From assembly GCA_019192585.1 (NCBI GenBank), contig JAHCMG010000253.1, positions 1-41,874 of the forward strand: DNA of 41,874 bases, written 5' to 3'. Numbering within the stretch: position 1 is the first letter of the stretch; each line of letters starts with the position of its first letter. The position numbers and the translations under genes were made by a program. Positions 28,830 through 38,693 of the stretch are shown here, piece by piece. The notes under the pieces were generated by a model. That model was not told the origin of the DNA. It saw only the letters and a list, made by a program, of their open reading frames with translations, and did not search any database. The stretch is from Devosiaceae bacterium MH13. Its GTDB lineage: Bacteria; Pseudomonadota; Alphaproteobacteria; Rhizobiales; MH13.

Positions 28830-30098
28830 TTACTCGTAGATGCGCTGGCGCGCGTCTTCGAGGCGCTCAAGGATGTCGTCCAGATTGTCCGGGAACACCA
28901 TGAACTCCTGCAGGCCTTCCATGCCGACCGACGCCATTTCGGCGGGGAAGTCACGATCAAAGAACTGCATGATGCCGCCGCCAGCATTGTTGGACAGCAT
29001 TTCGAAGCCCTGCTGGATGAACTCATCATCGGAGACCGAAGCTTCCGAGTTCACCGGCAGCTGACCCAGCGCGTCGCCGCCATTGATGCGGGTCTGCACG
29101 TCGGGTGACACGACAAAGCGCAGGAACTCTTTGGCGGCCGGAACGTTCTGCGCGCCAGAGGCGATGTGGAACGTATCGGTCGGCGCGTCTTCTGCGAAGT
29201 CAACGTCGGGGTTGATGGCCGGGAACTGGTAGAAGTCCAGCATCGAGTCATCGAGGCCACCGTCGCGCATCGCGGCAACCGCGAAGTTCCCCATCAGGTA
29301 GGCTGTTGCTTCACCATCGAGGATGAAGGGAAGCGCTTCCTGCCAGGAGTAGGTCTGGTGGTCATCGATGAACGCACCCATGTCGATCAGCTGACGCCAG
29401 TTGGCGAACGTCTGACGGACACGCTCGTCGGTCCACTCGATCTCACCGCGGGCGAGCGCGATGTGGAAGTCGTAACCGTTGGTGCGCGAGTTGATGTAGT
29501 CGAACCAACCGCCGGCGGTCCAAAGGAACTTGGTGCCGATGGTGTAGCACTTGCGGCCACTGTCGATGATCGCCTGGCAGTTGGCGATTTCTTCTTCCCA
29601 CGTTGCCGGCTCAGACAGGCCCAGCTCGTTGAAGATGTCTTCGCGGTAGTACACGCCCCACTGATAGTAGGTGTAGGGCACGCCCCACTGCTTACCATCG
29701 ATGGTCATCGCGCCTTCGGTCGACGCGAGCGAGGCGAACTCGGGCTCGTCCCACAGTTCGGAAACGTCCATGAACAGGCCAGCTTCCACATAGGGCAGCA
29801 TGCGGTTGGCGGCGTACCAGTTCACAACGTCCGGCGGGTTGGCCGAGAGCGCGTTGCGGATCTGCGTTTTCCACGCCTCGCGGTCGACGATTTCCAGCTC
29901 GACCGTGAGGTCGGGGTGCATCTCATCGAACTCAGCGGCGAGGCTTTCCATCACGGCGCGCGGCGCCGGGTTGGACATGTCAGAGATGATGCGCAGCGTG
30001 CCTTCAAGCGCGCCGCCATGCTCATGCGCCAAAGCGGATGACGTCATCAGGCCAGCCGCTGCCAGCCCAAGCACGGATGCTTTGAGGGTGCGATTCAT
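28830..30098 (-). CDS. Carbohydrate ABC transporter extracellular solute-binding protein (family 1)
   Basis: Signal peptide; LRIISDMSNPAPRAVMESLAAEFDEMHPDLTVELEIVDREAWKTQIRNALSANPPDVVNWYAANRM. Confidence 0.93.
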   Translation of the reverse strand: MNRTLKASVLGLAAAGLMTSSALAHEHGGALEGTLRIISDMSNPAPRAVMESLAAEFDEMHPDLTVELEIVDREAWKTQIRNALSANPPDVVNWYAANRMLPYVEAGLFMDVSELWDEPEFASLASTEGAMTIDGKQWGVPYTYYQWGVYYREDIFNELGLSEPATWEEEIANCQAIIDSGRKCYTIGTKFLWTAGGWFDYINSRTNGYDFHIALARGEIEWTDERVRQTFANWRQLIDMGAFIDDHQTYSWQEALPFILDGEATAYLMGNFAVAAMRDGGLDDSMLDFYQFPAINPDVDFAEDAPTDTFHIASGAQNVPAAKEFLRFVVSPDVQTRINGGDALGQLPVNSEASVSDDEFIQQGFEMLSNNAGGGIMQFFDRDFPAEMASVGMEGLQEFMVFPDNLDDILERLEDARQRIYE

Positions 30099-30270
30099 GT
30101 GATTCCTCCCATGCGAACAGCCGGCTTGTGCACCACCGGTACTATCGTTCGCTGTGTTTCTCCCAAACGCTCACGCCTTTGCGGCTTATCGCCTGCCGGA
30201 CCGAAGGCCGACGGGCGCGAACGCGGTTGATTGCACCGTAACAAGGCGCCACCTTGAAGGACCGAAAGGG

Positions 30271-30283
30271 TCCATTCAATGGA
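30271..30283. promoter_or_regulatory. Candidate IclR-family operator, perfect palindrome TCCATTCAATGGA
   Basis: 6-1-6 perfect inverted repeat in the divergent SBP/IclR intergenic region; flanks AAAGGG/ACTTTG extend it partially. Confidence 0.5.
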
Positions 30284-30386
30284 ACTTTGTTTTGGTGGTT
30301 GAAATGATACGCATCTTTGCCTAGCGTCTGTCAAGCGCCAGAGCGACCCGCCAAACGAGGTCGACGGCGTGACGGGAGGTTGCACG

Positions 30387-31271
30387 ATGGCACGGCTGGG
30401 TTCGGCTGCCAAACATGGCGTGCACGCGCACGAACATAGCGCCCAAGCGCATCTAAGCCGCGAGGCCGAAAGCGTCGAGGCGAGCACAGTCACGCTCGCG
30501 CCGGGCGATGGGCCGGTCACCAAAGCGCTGGTACTGCTGGACGCCTTTGCCGAAGCCGAGCAGCCGCTGCGGTTTGCCGATCTGCGTGACCGCCTGCCCT
30601 TCCCCAAAGCCACGCTGCACCGCATGCTCAAGAGCCTCGTTGACGAGCGCATGCTCGCGCTGCACGCGCCCACGGGCACCTACCAGCTTGGGCCGCGCCT
30701 CATCCGGCTCGCCCACGCAACCTGGGCCCACGGCTCCCTGGTCGATGCGGCGCGCTCGGTTCTGGACGCGCTGCATACCGATCTCGGCAAGACCATTCAC
30801 CTCGCCCAACTCGACAGCGGCCAGGTGCTCTATCTCGACAAGCGCGTCGGCAACCGCGGGCTGGCCATGTTCTCGCGTCCCGGCAAGGTGGGCCCCGGCT
30901 ATTGCACGGGCATCGGCAAGGCCATGCTCGCGCATCTGCCACCGGACGCGCTCGAAGAGGCGCTCGCCCAGCAGACCTTCCGCCCCCACACGCCGCACAC
31001 CCTGACCAGTTCCGCCGCCCTGCGCGCCGAGCTTCTCGCCATCCGCGATCGCGGCCACGCCTTTGACCGCGAAGAGCATGAGCCGGGCATTATCTGCATC
31101 GCCGTGCCCATCTTGGGCGAAGGCGGGGCGCTGTATGGCGGCCTGTCGGCCACAGGGCCCGGCACGGTGGAACAGATCGATACCCTCACGGCCCTCGCGC
31201 CACGCCTTAAAACCGCAGCGCGCGTGATCGCCGCTGAAGCCGCCATTCGCATGGCGCCCACGCTAACCTAA
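30387..31271 (+). CDS. IclR-family transcriptional regulator
   Basis: HTH (LRFADLRDRLPFPKATLHRMLKSLVDERML) plus IclR effector domain (YLDKRVGNRG...GPGYCTGIGKAMLAHLP...GIICIAVPILGEGGALYGGLSATGP). ATG 30387 is preceded by GGGAGG; the ORF-track start at 30369 is GTG. Confidence 0.92.
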   Translation: MARLGSAAKHGVHAHEHSAQAHLSREAESVEASTVTLAPGDGPVTKALVLLDAFAEAEQPLRFADLRDRLPFPKATLHRMLKSLVDERMLALHAPTGTYQLGPRLIRLAHATWAHGSLVDAARSVLDALHTDLGKTIHLAQLDSGQVLYLDKRVGNRGLAMFSRPGKVGPGYCTGIGKAMLAHLPPDALEEALAQQTFRPHTPHTLTSSAALRAELLAIRDRGHAFDREEHEPGIICIAVPILGEGGALYGGLSATGPGTVEQIDTLTALAPRLKTAARVIAAEAAIRMAPTLT

Positions 31272-31283
31272 GGACACCTGATC

Positions 31284-32366
31284 ATGGCTGGATTGACCCT
31301 GCGAGATGTTCGGAAGAGCTACGGTCCTGTTGATGTCATTCACGGTGTTGACCTCGACATCACCGAAGGCGAGTTCGTCGTTTTCGTCGGACCATCGGGC
31401 TGCGGGAAATCGACCCTGCTGCGCATGATCGCCGGCCTTGAGAAGATCACCGGCGGCACGGTGGCCATCGGCGAGCGCGTGGTCAACGAGGTCGACCCCG
31501 CCGAACGCGGCGTCGCGATGGTGTTCCAGACCTACGCGCTCTACCCGCACATGACGGTCGAAGAGAACATGTCCTTCGGCCTGCGCATGAACGGCCACCC
31601 CAAGGCCGATATCGACAAACGCGTCAGCGAAGCGGCGGCCATTTTGCAACTCGATCAGCTTCTTAAGCGCAAACCGGCGGCCCTGTCGGGCGGCCAGCGC
31701 CAGCGCGTTGCCATCGGCCGCGCCATCGTCCGCAACCCCGATGTGTTCCTGTTCGATGAGCCCCTCTCGAACCTCGACGCGGAGCTGCGCGTTGCCATGC
31801 GCGTCGAGATCTCGCGCCTGCACAACGATATGAGCGGCGCAACGATGATCTACGTCACCCACGACCAGACCGAAGCCATGACGCTGGCTGACAAGATCGT
31901 CGTGCTGCGCGGCGGCTATATCGAGCAGGTCGGCGCGCCGCTGGAGCTCTATGACGATCCCGACAACGAGTTTGTCGCCGGCTTTATCGGCTCGCCCCGC
32001 ATGAACTTTTTGGAAGGCGAAGTGGTCGGCAAGGACAAGGGCGTCACCATCAAGCTCATCAAGCAAGGCGATGCCGTCATCACACTCGATGTCGGCGGCG
32101 CGGAGCTGTCTGTCGGCGATGGCTGCAAAGTCGGCATCCGGCCCGAGCATCTCAGCCGCGAGGCGGGCACCATGCTCACCCTCAATGTCGATGTGGCTGA
32201 GCACCTGGGCGGCGAGAGCTACATCTACGCCGCCTCGGCTGCCGGCGAGACGCTAACCATCGAAACCGATGAAGGCCGCCAGGCTCGCTCGGGCGCCGAC
32301 TTCACGATCGGCGTGCCGCCGGAACGCGCCTACCTGTTCACCGCAGACGGCAAACGCGTCCGCTAA
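31284..32366 (+). CDS. Sugar ABC transporter ATP-binding protein (UgpC/MsmX/MalK-type)
   Basis: Walker A GPSGCGKSTL, LSGGQRQRVAIGRAIVRNPDVFLFDEPLSNLDAELR, C-terminal TOBE-like region. Confidence 0.95.
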   Translation: MAGLTLRDVRKSYGPVDVIHGVDLDITEGEFVVFVGPSGCGKSTLLRMIAGLEKITGGTVAIGERVVNEVDPAERGVAMVFQTYALYPHMTVEENMSFGLRMNGHPKADIDKRVSEAAAILQLDQLLKRKPAALSGGQRQRVAIGRAIVRNPDVFLFDEPLSNLDAELRVAMRVEISRLHNDMSGATMIYVTHDQTEAMTLADKIVVLRGGYIEQVGAPLELYDDPDNEFVAGFIGSPRMNFLEGEVVGKDKGVTIKLIKQGDAVITLDVGGAELSVGDGCKVGIRPEHLSREAGTMLTLNVDVAEHLGGESYIYAASAAGETLTIETDEGRQARSGADFTIGVPPERAYLFTADGKRVR

Positions 32367-32381
32367 GGGCAGGCAACATCC

Positions 32382-33011
32382 ATGGTGGTCGAACCCGCAA
32401 CGCTGTTGACCTATTGCCTCGTGGTCCTGGGCTTTGTGTTCATCCCCGGCCCGGCGACCATTCTCACGGTCGCGCGCGCCACCAGCTCCGGCACGCGGGT
32501 GGGCCTTGCCACGGCATCAGGCATAGCGGTGGGCGATCTCATCCACACCGCCATGGCCGTGATCGGCATCTCGGCGGTCATCATGGCATCCGCGTTCCTG
32601 TTCACGCTGATCAAATATCTGGGCGCCGCCTACCTGGTCTATCTCGGCATCCGCGCCATTCTCGATCGCTCGGTGCCAGACATGGGCGCGACCGCCCCGG
32701 CGCTGACGGCCCGCACCGCGTTCCACCAGGCGATCGTCGCCGAGGTGCTGAACCCTAAAACGGCGCTGTTCTTCCTGGCCTTCTTGCCGCAGTTCGTTGA
32801 CCCAGCGAACGGGCTGATCGCGCTGCAACTCACGATCTTCGGCGTCGTGCTGGTGCTGCTCGGCCTACTCAGCACTGTCGTGTTCGCTCTGTCGGCCGGC
32901 TCGCTCGGCGCCTTTTTGCGCCGCAACCCAACGGTTCTCAAATGGCAGGGCAAAGTGGTTGGCGGCATCTACTGCGCGCTGGGCGTGCGGCTCGCTCTTC
33001 AGGAGCGGTAG
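32382..33011 (+). CDS. LysE/RhtB-family exporter
   Basis: FIPGPATILTVARATSSGTRVGLATASGIAVGDLIHTAMAVIG; LNPKTALFFLAFLPQFVDP. Confidence 0.92.
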   Translation: MVVEPATLLTYCLVVLGFVFIPGPATILTVARATSSGTRVGLATASGIAVGDLIHTAMAVIGISAVIMASAFLFTLIKYLGAAYLVYLGIRAILDRSVPDMGATAPALTARTAFHQAIVAEVLNPKTALFFLAFLPQFVDPANGLIALQLTIFGVVLVLLGLLSTVVFALSAGSLGAFLRRNPTVLKWQGKVVGGIYCALGVRLALQER

Positions 33012-33014
33012 CCG

Positions 33015-35258
33015 ATGACCGACCGCCTGCTCCGTGATGGCTGGATTTTCGAACCCGGCTTCGAAGAAAGCTGGACGCAGACGCCGCTCCGCGGCACGCC
33101 CATTGCCCTGCCACACACAGCGGTCGAACTGCCATGGAACTATGGCGACGAGACCAGCTACCAGCGCACCTTCACCTACCAGCGCACCATCGAGATGCCC
33201 CCGGACCTCGGTGATGACCGCCTAATCGTCCATTTCGAAGGCGCGATGGCCAACACCCATGTGTGGATCAACGGCCACCTGGTGACCCACCACGCCGATG
33301 GCTACACGCCGTTCGAGCCCGACATCACCGATTACCTGACGGCCGGCGCCAACCTTCTGACCGTGCGCATCGATGGGACCGAGAACCCGGCGATCCCACC
33401 GTTCGGCGGCCGGATCGACTATCTCACATACGCGGGCCTGTACCGTGATGTGTGGCTCAACCGTCGCGCGCCGGGCTGGATCAGCAACGCAAAGATCGAG
33501 ATCGACGATCCGATGGGCGAAGCGCCCATCCCCCGTATTTCCGTGCGCTTGCACGAGGGGGAAGATGCCGCCGCCATCGGCACCATCACGGCCACGGTGC
33601 GCGCGCCTGATGGCGCCATCGTGTCGACGACCACCTGCACAGACCTTGAAACGGTTTTGCCGCCGATCCGCGACCCGCAGCGCTGGTCGCTTGACGCGCC
33701 AAACCTCTACACGCTGACCTTAAGCCTCGAAAACGGCAACGCGTTTGAAACCCGCTTCGGCATCCGGCAGGCGGCGTTCGAAGCCGATGGCTTTTACCTC
33801 AATGGCGAGCGCCTGCAGATCGTCGGCCTCAACCGCCACCAGAGTTTCGCCCATATCGGCTACGCGCTGGGCCCCGAAGCCCAGGCGCGCGACGCCGACA
33901 TCCTCAAATACGAGCTCGGCCTCAACCTGGTGCGCACCTCGCACTATCCGCAATCGGTCGCCTTCCTCGATCGCTGCGATGAGATCGGCCTTCTGGTGTT
34001 CGAGGAGATCCCAGGCTGGCAGCACATTGGCGATGACACGTTCAAGGCGCAGAGCCTCAAGAACGTCGCTGACATGATCCGCCGCGACTGGAACCACCCG
34101 TCGATCATCCTGTGGGGCGTACGCATCAACGAGTCGCCCGACGATGATGTCTTCTACAAGCAGACCAACGCGCTGGCGCGCAGCCTCGACCCGACCCGCC
34201 AGACGGGCGGCGTGCGCTGCATCCCTGATTCAACCTTGCTCGAAGACGTTTACACGATGAACGATTTCGTCCTCGGCGAAGAGCATCTGCCAGGGTTCCT
34301 ACAAAGCCAACAAGGCCGGCCGCGCACGCCTTTGCGGACGCGTGAGGAGGTCACCGGGCTGACGGAGCCAGTGCCGTACCTCGTCACCGAGTACAATGGA
34401 CACATGTACCCGACCAAGATCTTCGATGGCGAAGAGCGGCAAGAAGAGCATGTCCGCCGGCATCTCGAAGTCCTGGACGCCGCCTTCGGCGATCCCGCGA
34501 TATCGGGGTCGATCGGCTGGTGCATGGCGGACTACAACACCCACGCTGACTTCGGCTCTGGCGACCGCATCTGCTACCACGGGGTGATGAGCATGGGCCG
34601 CGCGCCCAAGTTCGCCGCCCATGTGTATGCAAGCCAAGGCTTTGATCCGCGCGAGAAGCCGGTCCTCGAGCCGGCCACCCACTGGTCGTTCGGCGACCGC
34701 AAGGTGGGCGGCATCTTCCCGCTGATCATCCTAACCAATTGCGACGCGGTGACCTTCCACTATGGCGATGACAGCCCGCTGACCTTCGAGCCGGCGCGCA
34801 AACAGTTCCCCAACCTGCCCTATCCCCCGGTGATCATCACCGATGAGGATCTCAACCCCGTCGACCGGATCGCCTGGGGCGACAGCTGGCGCGATGGCGT
34901 CATCTGCGGGATCGTGGATGGCGAGGTGCTCATCGAGCGCCGCTACGTTGCGAACCCGCTGCCCACGGTGCTGGAGGCAAACATCGCACCCCTGATCCGC
35001 AACGGCGATGCCTACCATGACCGGCTGATCCGCTTCACCGCGTGCGACCAAGTTGGCAACCGTTTGCCCTACCTGATGGATCAGCTCAGCCTGCACGTGT
35101 CGGGCGGGGCGAGCATCAACGGCCCGAAGACGATCCCGCTGATCGGCGGTGTCGCCAGCGTCTATGTGCGCCAGATGGCCGGTGCGGAGGCGACCGTCAC
35201 CGCAATCACCCTGTCGGGCATCCTGCCGGCGGCGACTGCTAGCCTTCATGCCGGCTGA
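33015..35258 (+). CDS. Glycoside hydrolase family 2 (beta-galactosidase/beta-glucuronidase-like)
   Basis: LIVHFEGAMANTHVWINGHLVTHHADGYTPFEPDIT; LNRHQSFAHIG; acid/base region ILWGVRINESPDD; nucleophile region YLVTEYNGHMYPTK. Confidence 0.93.
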   Translation: MTDRLLRDGWIFEPGFEESWTQTPLRGTPIALPHTAVELPWNYGDETSYQRTFTYQRTIEMPPDLGDDRLIVHFEGAMANTHVWINGHLVTHHADGYTPFEPDITDYLTAGANLLTVRIDGTENPAIPPFGGRIDYLTYAGLYRDVWLNRRAPGWISNAKIEIDDPMGEAPIPRISVRLHEGEDAAAIGTITATVRAPDGAIVSTTTCTDLETVLPPIRDPQRWSLDAPNLYTLTLSLENGNAFETRFGIRQAAFEADGFYLNGERLQIVGLNRHQSFAHIGYALGPEAQARDADILKYELGLNLVRTSHYPQSVAFLDRCDEIGLLVFEEIPGWQHIGDDTFKAQSLKNVADMIRRDWNHPSIILWGVRINESPDDDVFYKQTNALARSLDPTRQTGGVRCIPDSTLLEDVYTMNDFVLGEEHLPGFLQSQQGRPRTPLRTREEVTGLTEPVPYLVTEYNGHMYPTKIFDGEERQEEHVRRHLEVLDAAFGDPAISGSIGWCMADYNTHADFGSGDRICYHGVMSMGRAPKFAAHVYASQGFDPREKPVLEPATHWSFGDRKVGGIFPLIILTNCDAVTFHYGDDSPLTFEPARKQFPNLPYPPVIITDEDLNPVDRIAWGDSWRDGVICGIVDGEVLIERRYVANPLPTVLEANIAPLIRNGDAYHDRLIRFTACDQVGNRLPYLMDQLSLHVSGGASINGPKTIPLIGGVASVYVRQMAGAEATVTAITLSGILPAATASLHAG

Positions 35259-35742
35259 CACCGAGGTCTCGCCCCTGCGGGTTCTGATGCGCAACGCGGC
35301 TCAGCCCGGGCGCGTGGTTTGGATTGGCCTGCGGCCCGGGCGTCGCGCGGACATGCTGGCAATCGAGCAAACCAACATCACCGAAGATGGGCTGGCGGGC
35401 GACCGCGCCAAAGCCGGCAGGCGCGCGGTGACCCTTATCCAGGCCGAGCATCTGCCCGCCATTGGTAGCTATCTGGGCCGTGGCCCGGTGGACCCCACGC
35501 TTCTGCGGCGCAACCTCGTCATTGAAGGCATCAACCTTCTGGCCCTGCGAGACCGCACCATCACGCTCGGCACCGCCACCCTTCTGATCACCGGTCCCTG
35601 CGCGCCGTGCAGCCGCATGGAAGAGACGCTGGGCCTGGGCGGCTATGCGGCCATGCGCGGCCATGGCGGGATGACGGCCAGCGTCCTCACCCCCGGTTCG
35701 GTCGCGTTGGGCGCCTTAGTCCAACGCATCGGCGACGCATAA
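35248..35742 (+). CDS. MOSC-domain protein
   Basis: Start at ATG 35248; GLAGDRAKAGRRAVTLIQAEHLPAIGSYLG...LRRNLVIEGINLLALRDRTITLGTATLLITGPCAPCSRMEE. Confidence 0.88.
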   Translation: MPADTEVSPLRVLMRNAAQPGRVVWIGLRPGRRADMLAIEQTNITEDGLAGDRAKAGRRAVTLIQAEHLPAIGSYLGRGPVDPTLLRRNLVIEGINLLALRDRTITLGTATLLITGPCAPCSRMEETLGLGGYAAMRGHGGMTASVLTPGSVALGALVQRIGDA

Positions 35743-35833
35743 CGGCGCCCTTGCATGCCACCCGGGGGCGGCTATCGTCCGCGGGGCGGATTCCCTTCGG
35801 GTCACGCCGCATCGGCAAACCAAGAGAGATGGT

Positions 35834-38668
35834 ATGGACGGCTGGGTATTTGTCGGCCTTTTGGTCCTGGGCAGCATCGGCCTTGGCGTGATTGGCTTCA
35901 TCCTGGCGCTTCTGGCGCGCCGCGATGTGCGTGGGTTGCGCGCCGAGATCGCTGCGCTGCGGGCCCAGCTGGCACAGCAACCGCAAGCAACCGCCACCGT
36001 GCAACCCCTCGCCCAAGAAGCAGAGCCCTCGCTCGCCTCTGAACCGAGCACTGAATCCGCCAAAGACCAAGCAGAAGTCGCGCCAACGCCTGCGCCCACA
36101 GACGCGGAGGCGGAGGCAGGGGCCAAGACGGAGGCAACCGGCGCGACACCGCCGCCCCTACCGCCACAATTGCCGCCCGAGCTGCCAGATCAACAAGCCG
36201 CGGCAGCCGCTACCAAACCTTCCGGTCTCGACACCGAAAGCACCATTGGCGGCAAGCTGACCATCTGGGTTGGCGGGTTAGCCCTCGCGCTGGGCGGTCT
36301 TTTCCTGGTGCGCTACGCCATCGAAAACGCGCTGCTCGGCCCCGGCGCGCGGGTCATGCTGGGCCTCGCTTTTGGCGCCGCACTGGTCGGCGTCGGCGAG
36401 TGGGCGCGCCGCCGGCAATCGCCCGTGCAGGTGCCGGGGCTTGAGCGCGCCAATGTCCCCGCCATGCTCACCGCTGTTGGCAGCTTCTCCATGTTCGCGG
36501 CGGTCTATGCGGCGCACGCTTTGTTCGGCCTGATCGGGCCTGTCATGGCCTTTATGGCCTTGGCCGGCCTCGCCGTTGGCACCATGGTCGCTGCGCTTCT
36601 GCACGGGCCGACGCTCGCAGCGATCGGCCTCGTGGCCGCTTATGGCGCGCCGTTCCTGATCGACGCGGACACCGAATCGATCACCGTGCTGGCGATCTAC
36701 ACGCTCGCCGTTTCCGCCGCCGCCATGGGCGTCGCACGCATCCGCCACTGGCTGTGGTTGGCGCAGCTCGCCATCGCGGCGCTCGTGGGCTTTGGGTTCC
36801 TCTTTGCGTTGTTCGGCGGGGAAGGCCAGCCGCTGATCGTCGACCTCTACCTTCTGTGCGCCTTCGCGCTCGGCTTGGTGACATTCGTCATCTCCTTCGG
36901 GCCGGACGAGCCGGCCGCCGACGGCACCAAACCCGTCCCGGTGGACCGCATCGCGACGCTTGCTCTGTCTGCCCTGGCGCTCCCCGTGCTGGCGCATTTG
37001 CAATTCGCAAGCTCAGGCGCGCAGGAGGTGATCGAACTCGCCATCCTGATCGCGCTGCCCTTCGCCATCGCGGCGCGCTACCCGCGCTTGCGCTTTGTGG
37101 TGGTCGTCCCGGCGATCATCGCCGCCGCGCGCTATCTCACGCTTGGCGTGCCCGGCACCGAGGTGCCCTTGGAGCGCCTGCAAAGGCCTGACCTGTTCGC
37201 CGCCGAGCTGATCGCCAGCCTGCGCCTGTTCACCGCGACCGGCTTCGCCGCCGCCGCCGCAACACTTGCCGCGGGCACCGCGATCGCCCTGCGCTCCTCG
37301 GCCCGCGCGCCGGTGCTGAGCGCCGCGACGGGGCTCGCGCTTGCATTCCTCATGATCGCCTACGCGCGCATCGAACAGTTCGAGCCCTCCGCGCAGTTCG
37401 CGCTGTTCGGGCTGGTCCTGGCGCTCGTTTTGCTCGCGCTTGCCTTCTTCCTCGATGGCCGCCTGCCAGCCAACGCCGCCGGGCGCGACGGCGCGGTCGC
37501 GGCACCTCTGGTGGGCGTTTTGGTCGCCCTGGCCTTCGCGGCCGCCGCCTTCCTCGAAGGGCCCGCGCTCACCATCGCGCTGGGGCTGATCCCCCTCGCC
37601 GCGGCGCTGGTCACTCAGCGCTTCGATCTCACGGCCCTGCGCGTGACCGCCATCGCCGCCATCGCGCCCTATGGTGCCGCGCTTGCCGCCAACCCGTTCA
37701 TCGACCCCGAGCAGCTCGAAACCGCGCCGGTTGTCATCAATGCTTTGCTATGGGGCTATGGCATCCCGTCGGCTGGCCTCATCGCGGCCGCCGTCCTTTT
37801 GACGCGCGCGAGGCGGAACCTGTGGGCCGAGATCATGCAGGCCCTGGCGATCCTGTTCAGCATCATCACGGTCACGGTGCTCACATTGCACGGCATCGAC
37901 AAGTCACTGATCATCACGTCCGACGAGGATCAGTTCGCCGCCACCGCTGCGCTGGTTCTCATCGGCGGCGGCTTCTCCCTGGCCCTCACGCGGATCAGCC
38001 AGCGGGCCGATCTCAAACGCGTGCGGCAGATCGCGGACTTTGTCAGCCTGATCGGCCTCTTAATCGGTGCCGTCGCACTGCTCGTCGGCGTCGAAGCCAT
38101 CGCCTTCACCGACCCTGTCTTCGCGCTTAAGGTGGGCGATGGCCTCATCTTCAACCTGATTGGCTTCGCCTATGGCTTGCCCTTCCTCGTCTACGCGCTG
38201 ATCGCGTGGCAGGGCTGGGCCACCAAAATGCGCATCCTCATGCTGGCCGTTGTCGGGTTCGTCGCGCTAACAGGCTTCGTCTGGGTCAACCTCACGATCC
38301 GGCAGGCCTTCAGCCCCGGCATCCTGACCGCCGAGCCCATCAGCCAGACCGAGCTGATCATCTATTCGGTGGTCTGGTTGATCATCGGCCTCGCGGTTCT
38401 CGGCGCGGGCATCGTGCTGCGCCACCGGGCGCTACGGGCCGCCTCCGGCGCGATCTTGGTGGCGGTGGTCGTCAAAGTGTTCCTGGTCGATATGAGCGGG
38501 CTTGAAGGCATCTTGCGCGCCCTATCCTTCATCGGCCTTGGGCTGGTGCTGCTGGGCATCGGCGCCGCCTATCAGCGCGCCCTGCGCAAACAGGTGCCCA
38601 ACGCGCAGGCCGCCGACCCGAGCGGCCAGCCGCCGCTTCAACCGCCACCGCCGCCCACTACCACCTAG
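35834..38668 (+). CDS. Large DUF2339 multi-pass membrane protein
   Basis: 944 aa; TM anchor, Ala/Pro/Glu-rich linker, then TESTIGGKLTIWVGGLALALGGLFLVRYAIENALLGPGARVMLG and many TM segments, typical of DUF2339. Confidence 0.9.
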   Translation: MDGWVFVGLLVLGSIGLGVIGFILALLARRDVRGLRAEIAALRAQLAQQPQATATVQPLAQEAEPSLASEPSTESAKDQAEVAPTPAPTDAEAEAGAKTEATGATPPPLPPQLPPELPDQQAAAAATKPSGLDTESTIGGKLTIWVGGLALALGGLFLVRYAIENALLGPGARVMLGLAFGAALVGVGEWARRRQSPVQVPGLERANVPAMLTAVGSFSMFAAVYAAHALFGLIGPVMAFMALAGLAVGTMVAALLHGPTLAAIGLVAAYGAPFLIDADTESITVLAIYTLAVSAAAMGVARIRHWLWLAQLAIAALVGFGFLFALFGGEGQPLIVDLYLLCAFALGLVTFVISFGPDEPAADGTKPVPVDRIATLALSALALPVLAHLQFASSGAQEVIELAILIALPFAIAARYPRLRFVVVVPAIIAAARYLTLGVPGTEVPLERLQRPDLFAAELIASLRLFTATGFAAAAATLAAGTAIALRSSARAPVLSAATGLALAFLMIAYARIEQFEPSAQFALFGLVLALVLLALAFFLDGRLPANAAGRDGAVAAPLVGVLVALAFAAAAFLEGPALTIALGLIPLAAALVTQRFDLTALRVTAIAAIAPYGAALAANPFIDPEQLETAPVVINALLWGYGIPSAGLIAAAVLLTRARRNLWAEIMQALAILFSIITVTVLTLHGIDKSLIITSDEDQFAATAALVLIGGGFSLALTRISQRADLKRVRQIADFVSLIGLLIGAVALLVGVEAIAFTDPVFALKVGDGLIFNLIGFAYGLPFLVYALIAWQGWATKMRILMLAVVGFVALTGFVWVNLTIRQAFSPGILTAEPISQTELIIYSVVWLIIGLAVLGAGIVLRHRALRAASGAILVAVVVKVFLVDMSGLEGILRALSFIGLGLVLLGIGAAYQRALRKQVPNAQAADPSGQPPLQPPPPPTTT

Positions 38669-38693
38669 CCGGCTTTTGTGGCATGCAGGCGCT

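Noticed and set aside
31263-32204. 313-aa minus-strand ORF opposite the ABC ATPase
   Set aside because: Antisense shadow of a confident UgpC/MsmX-type ATPase.
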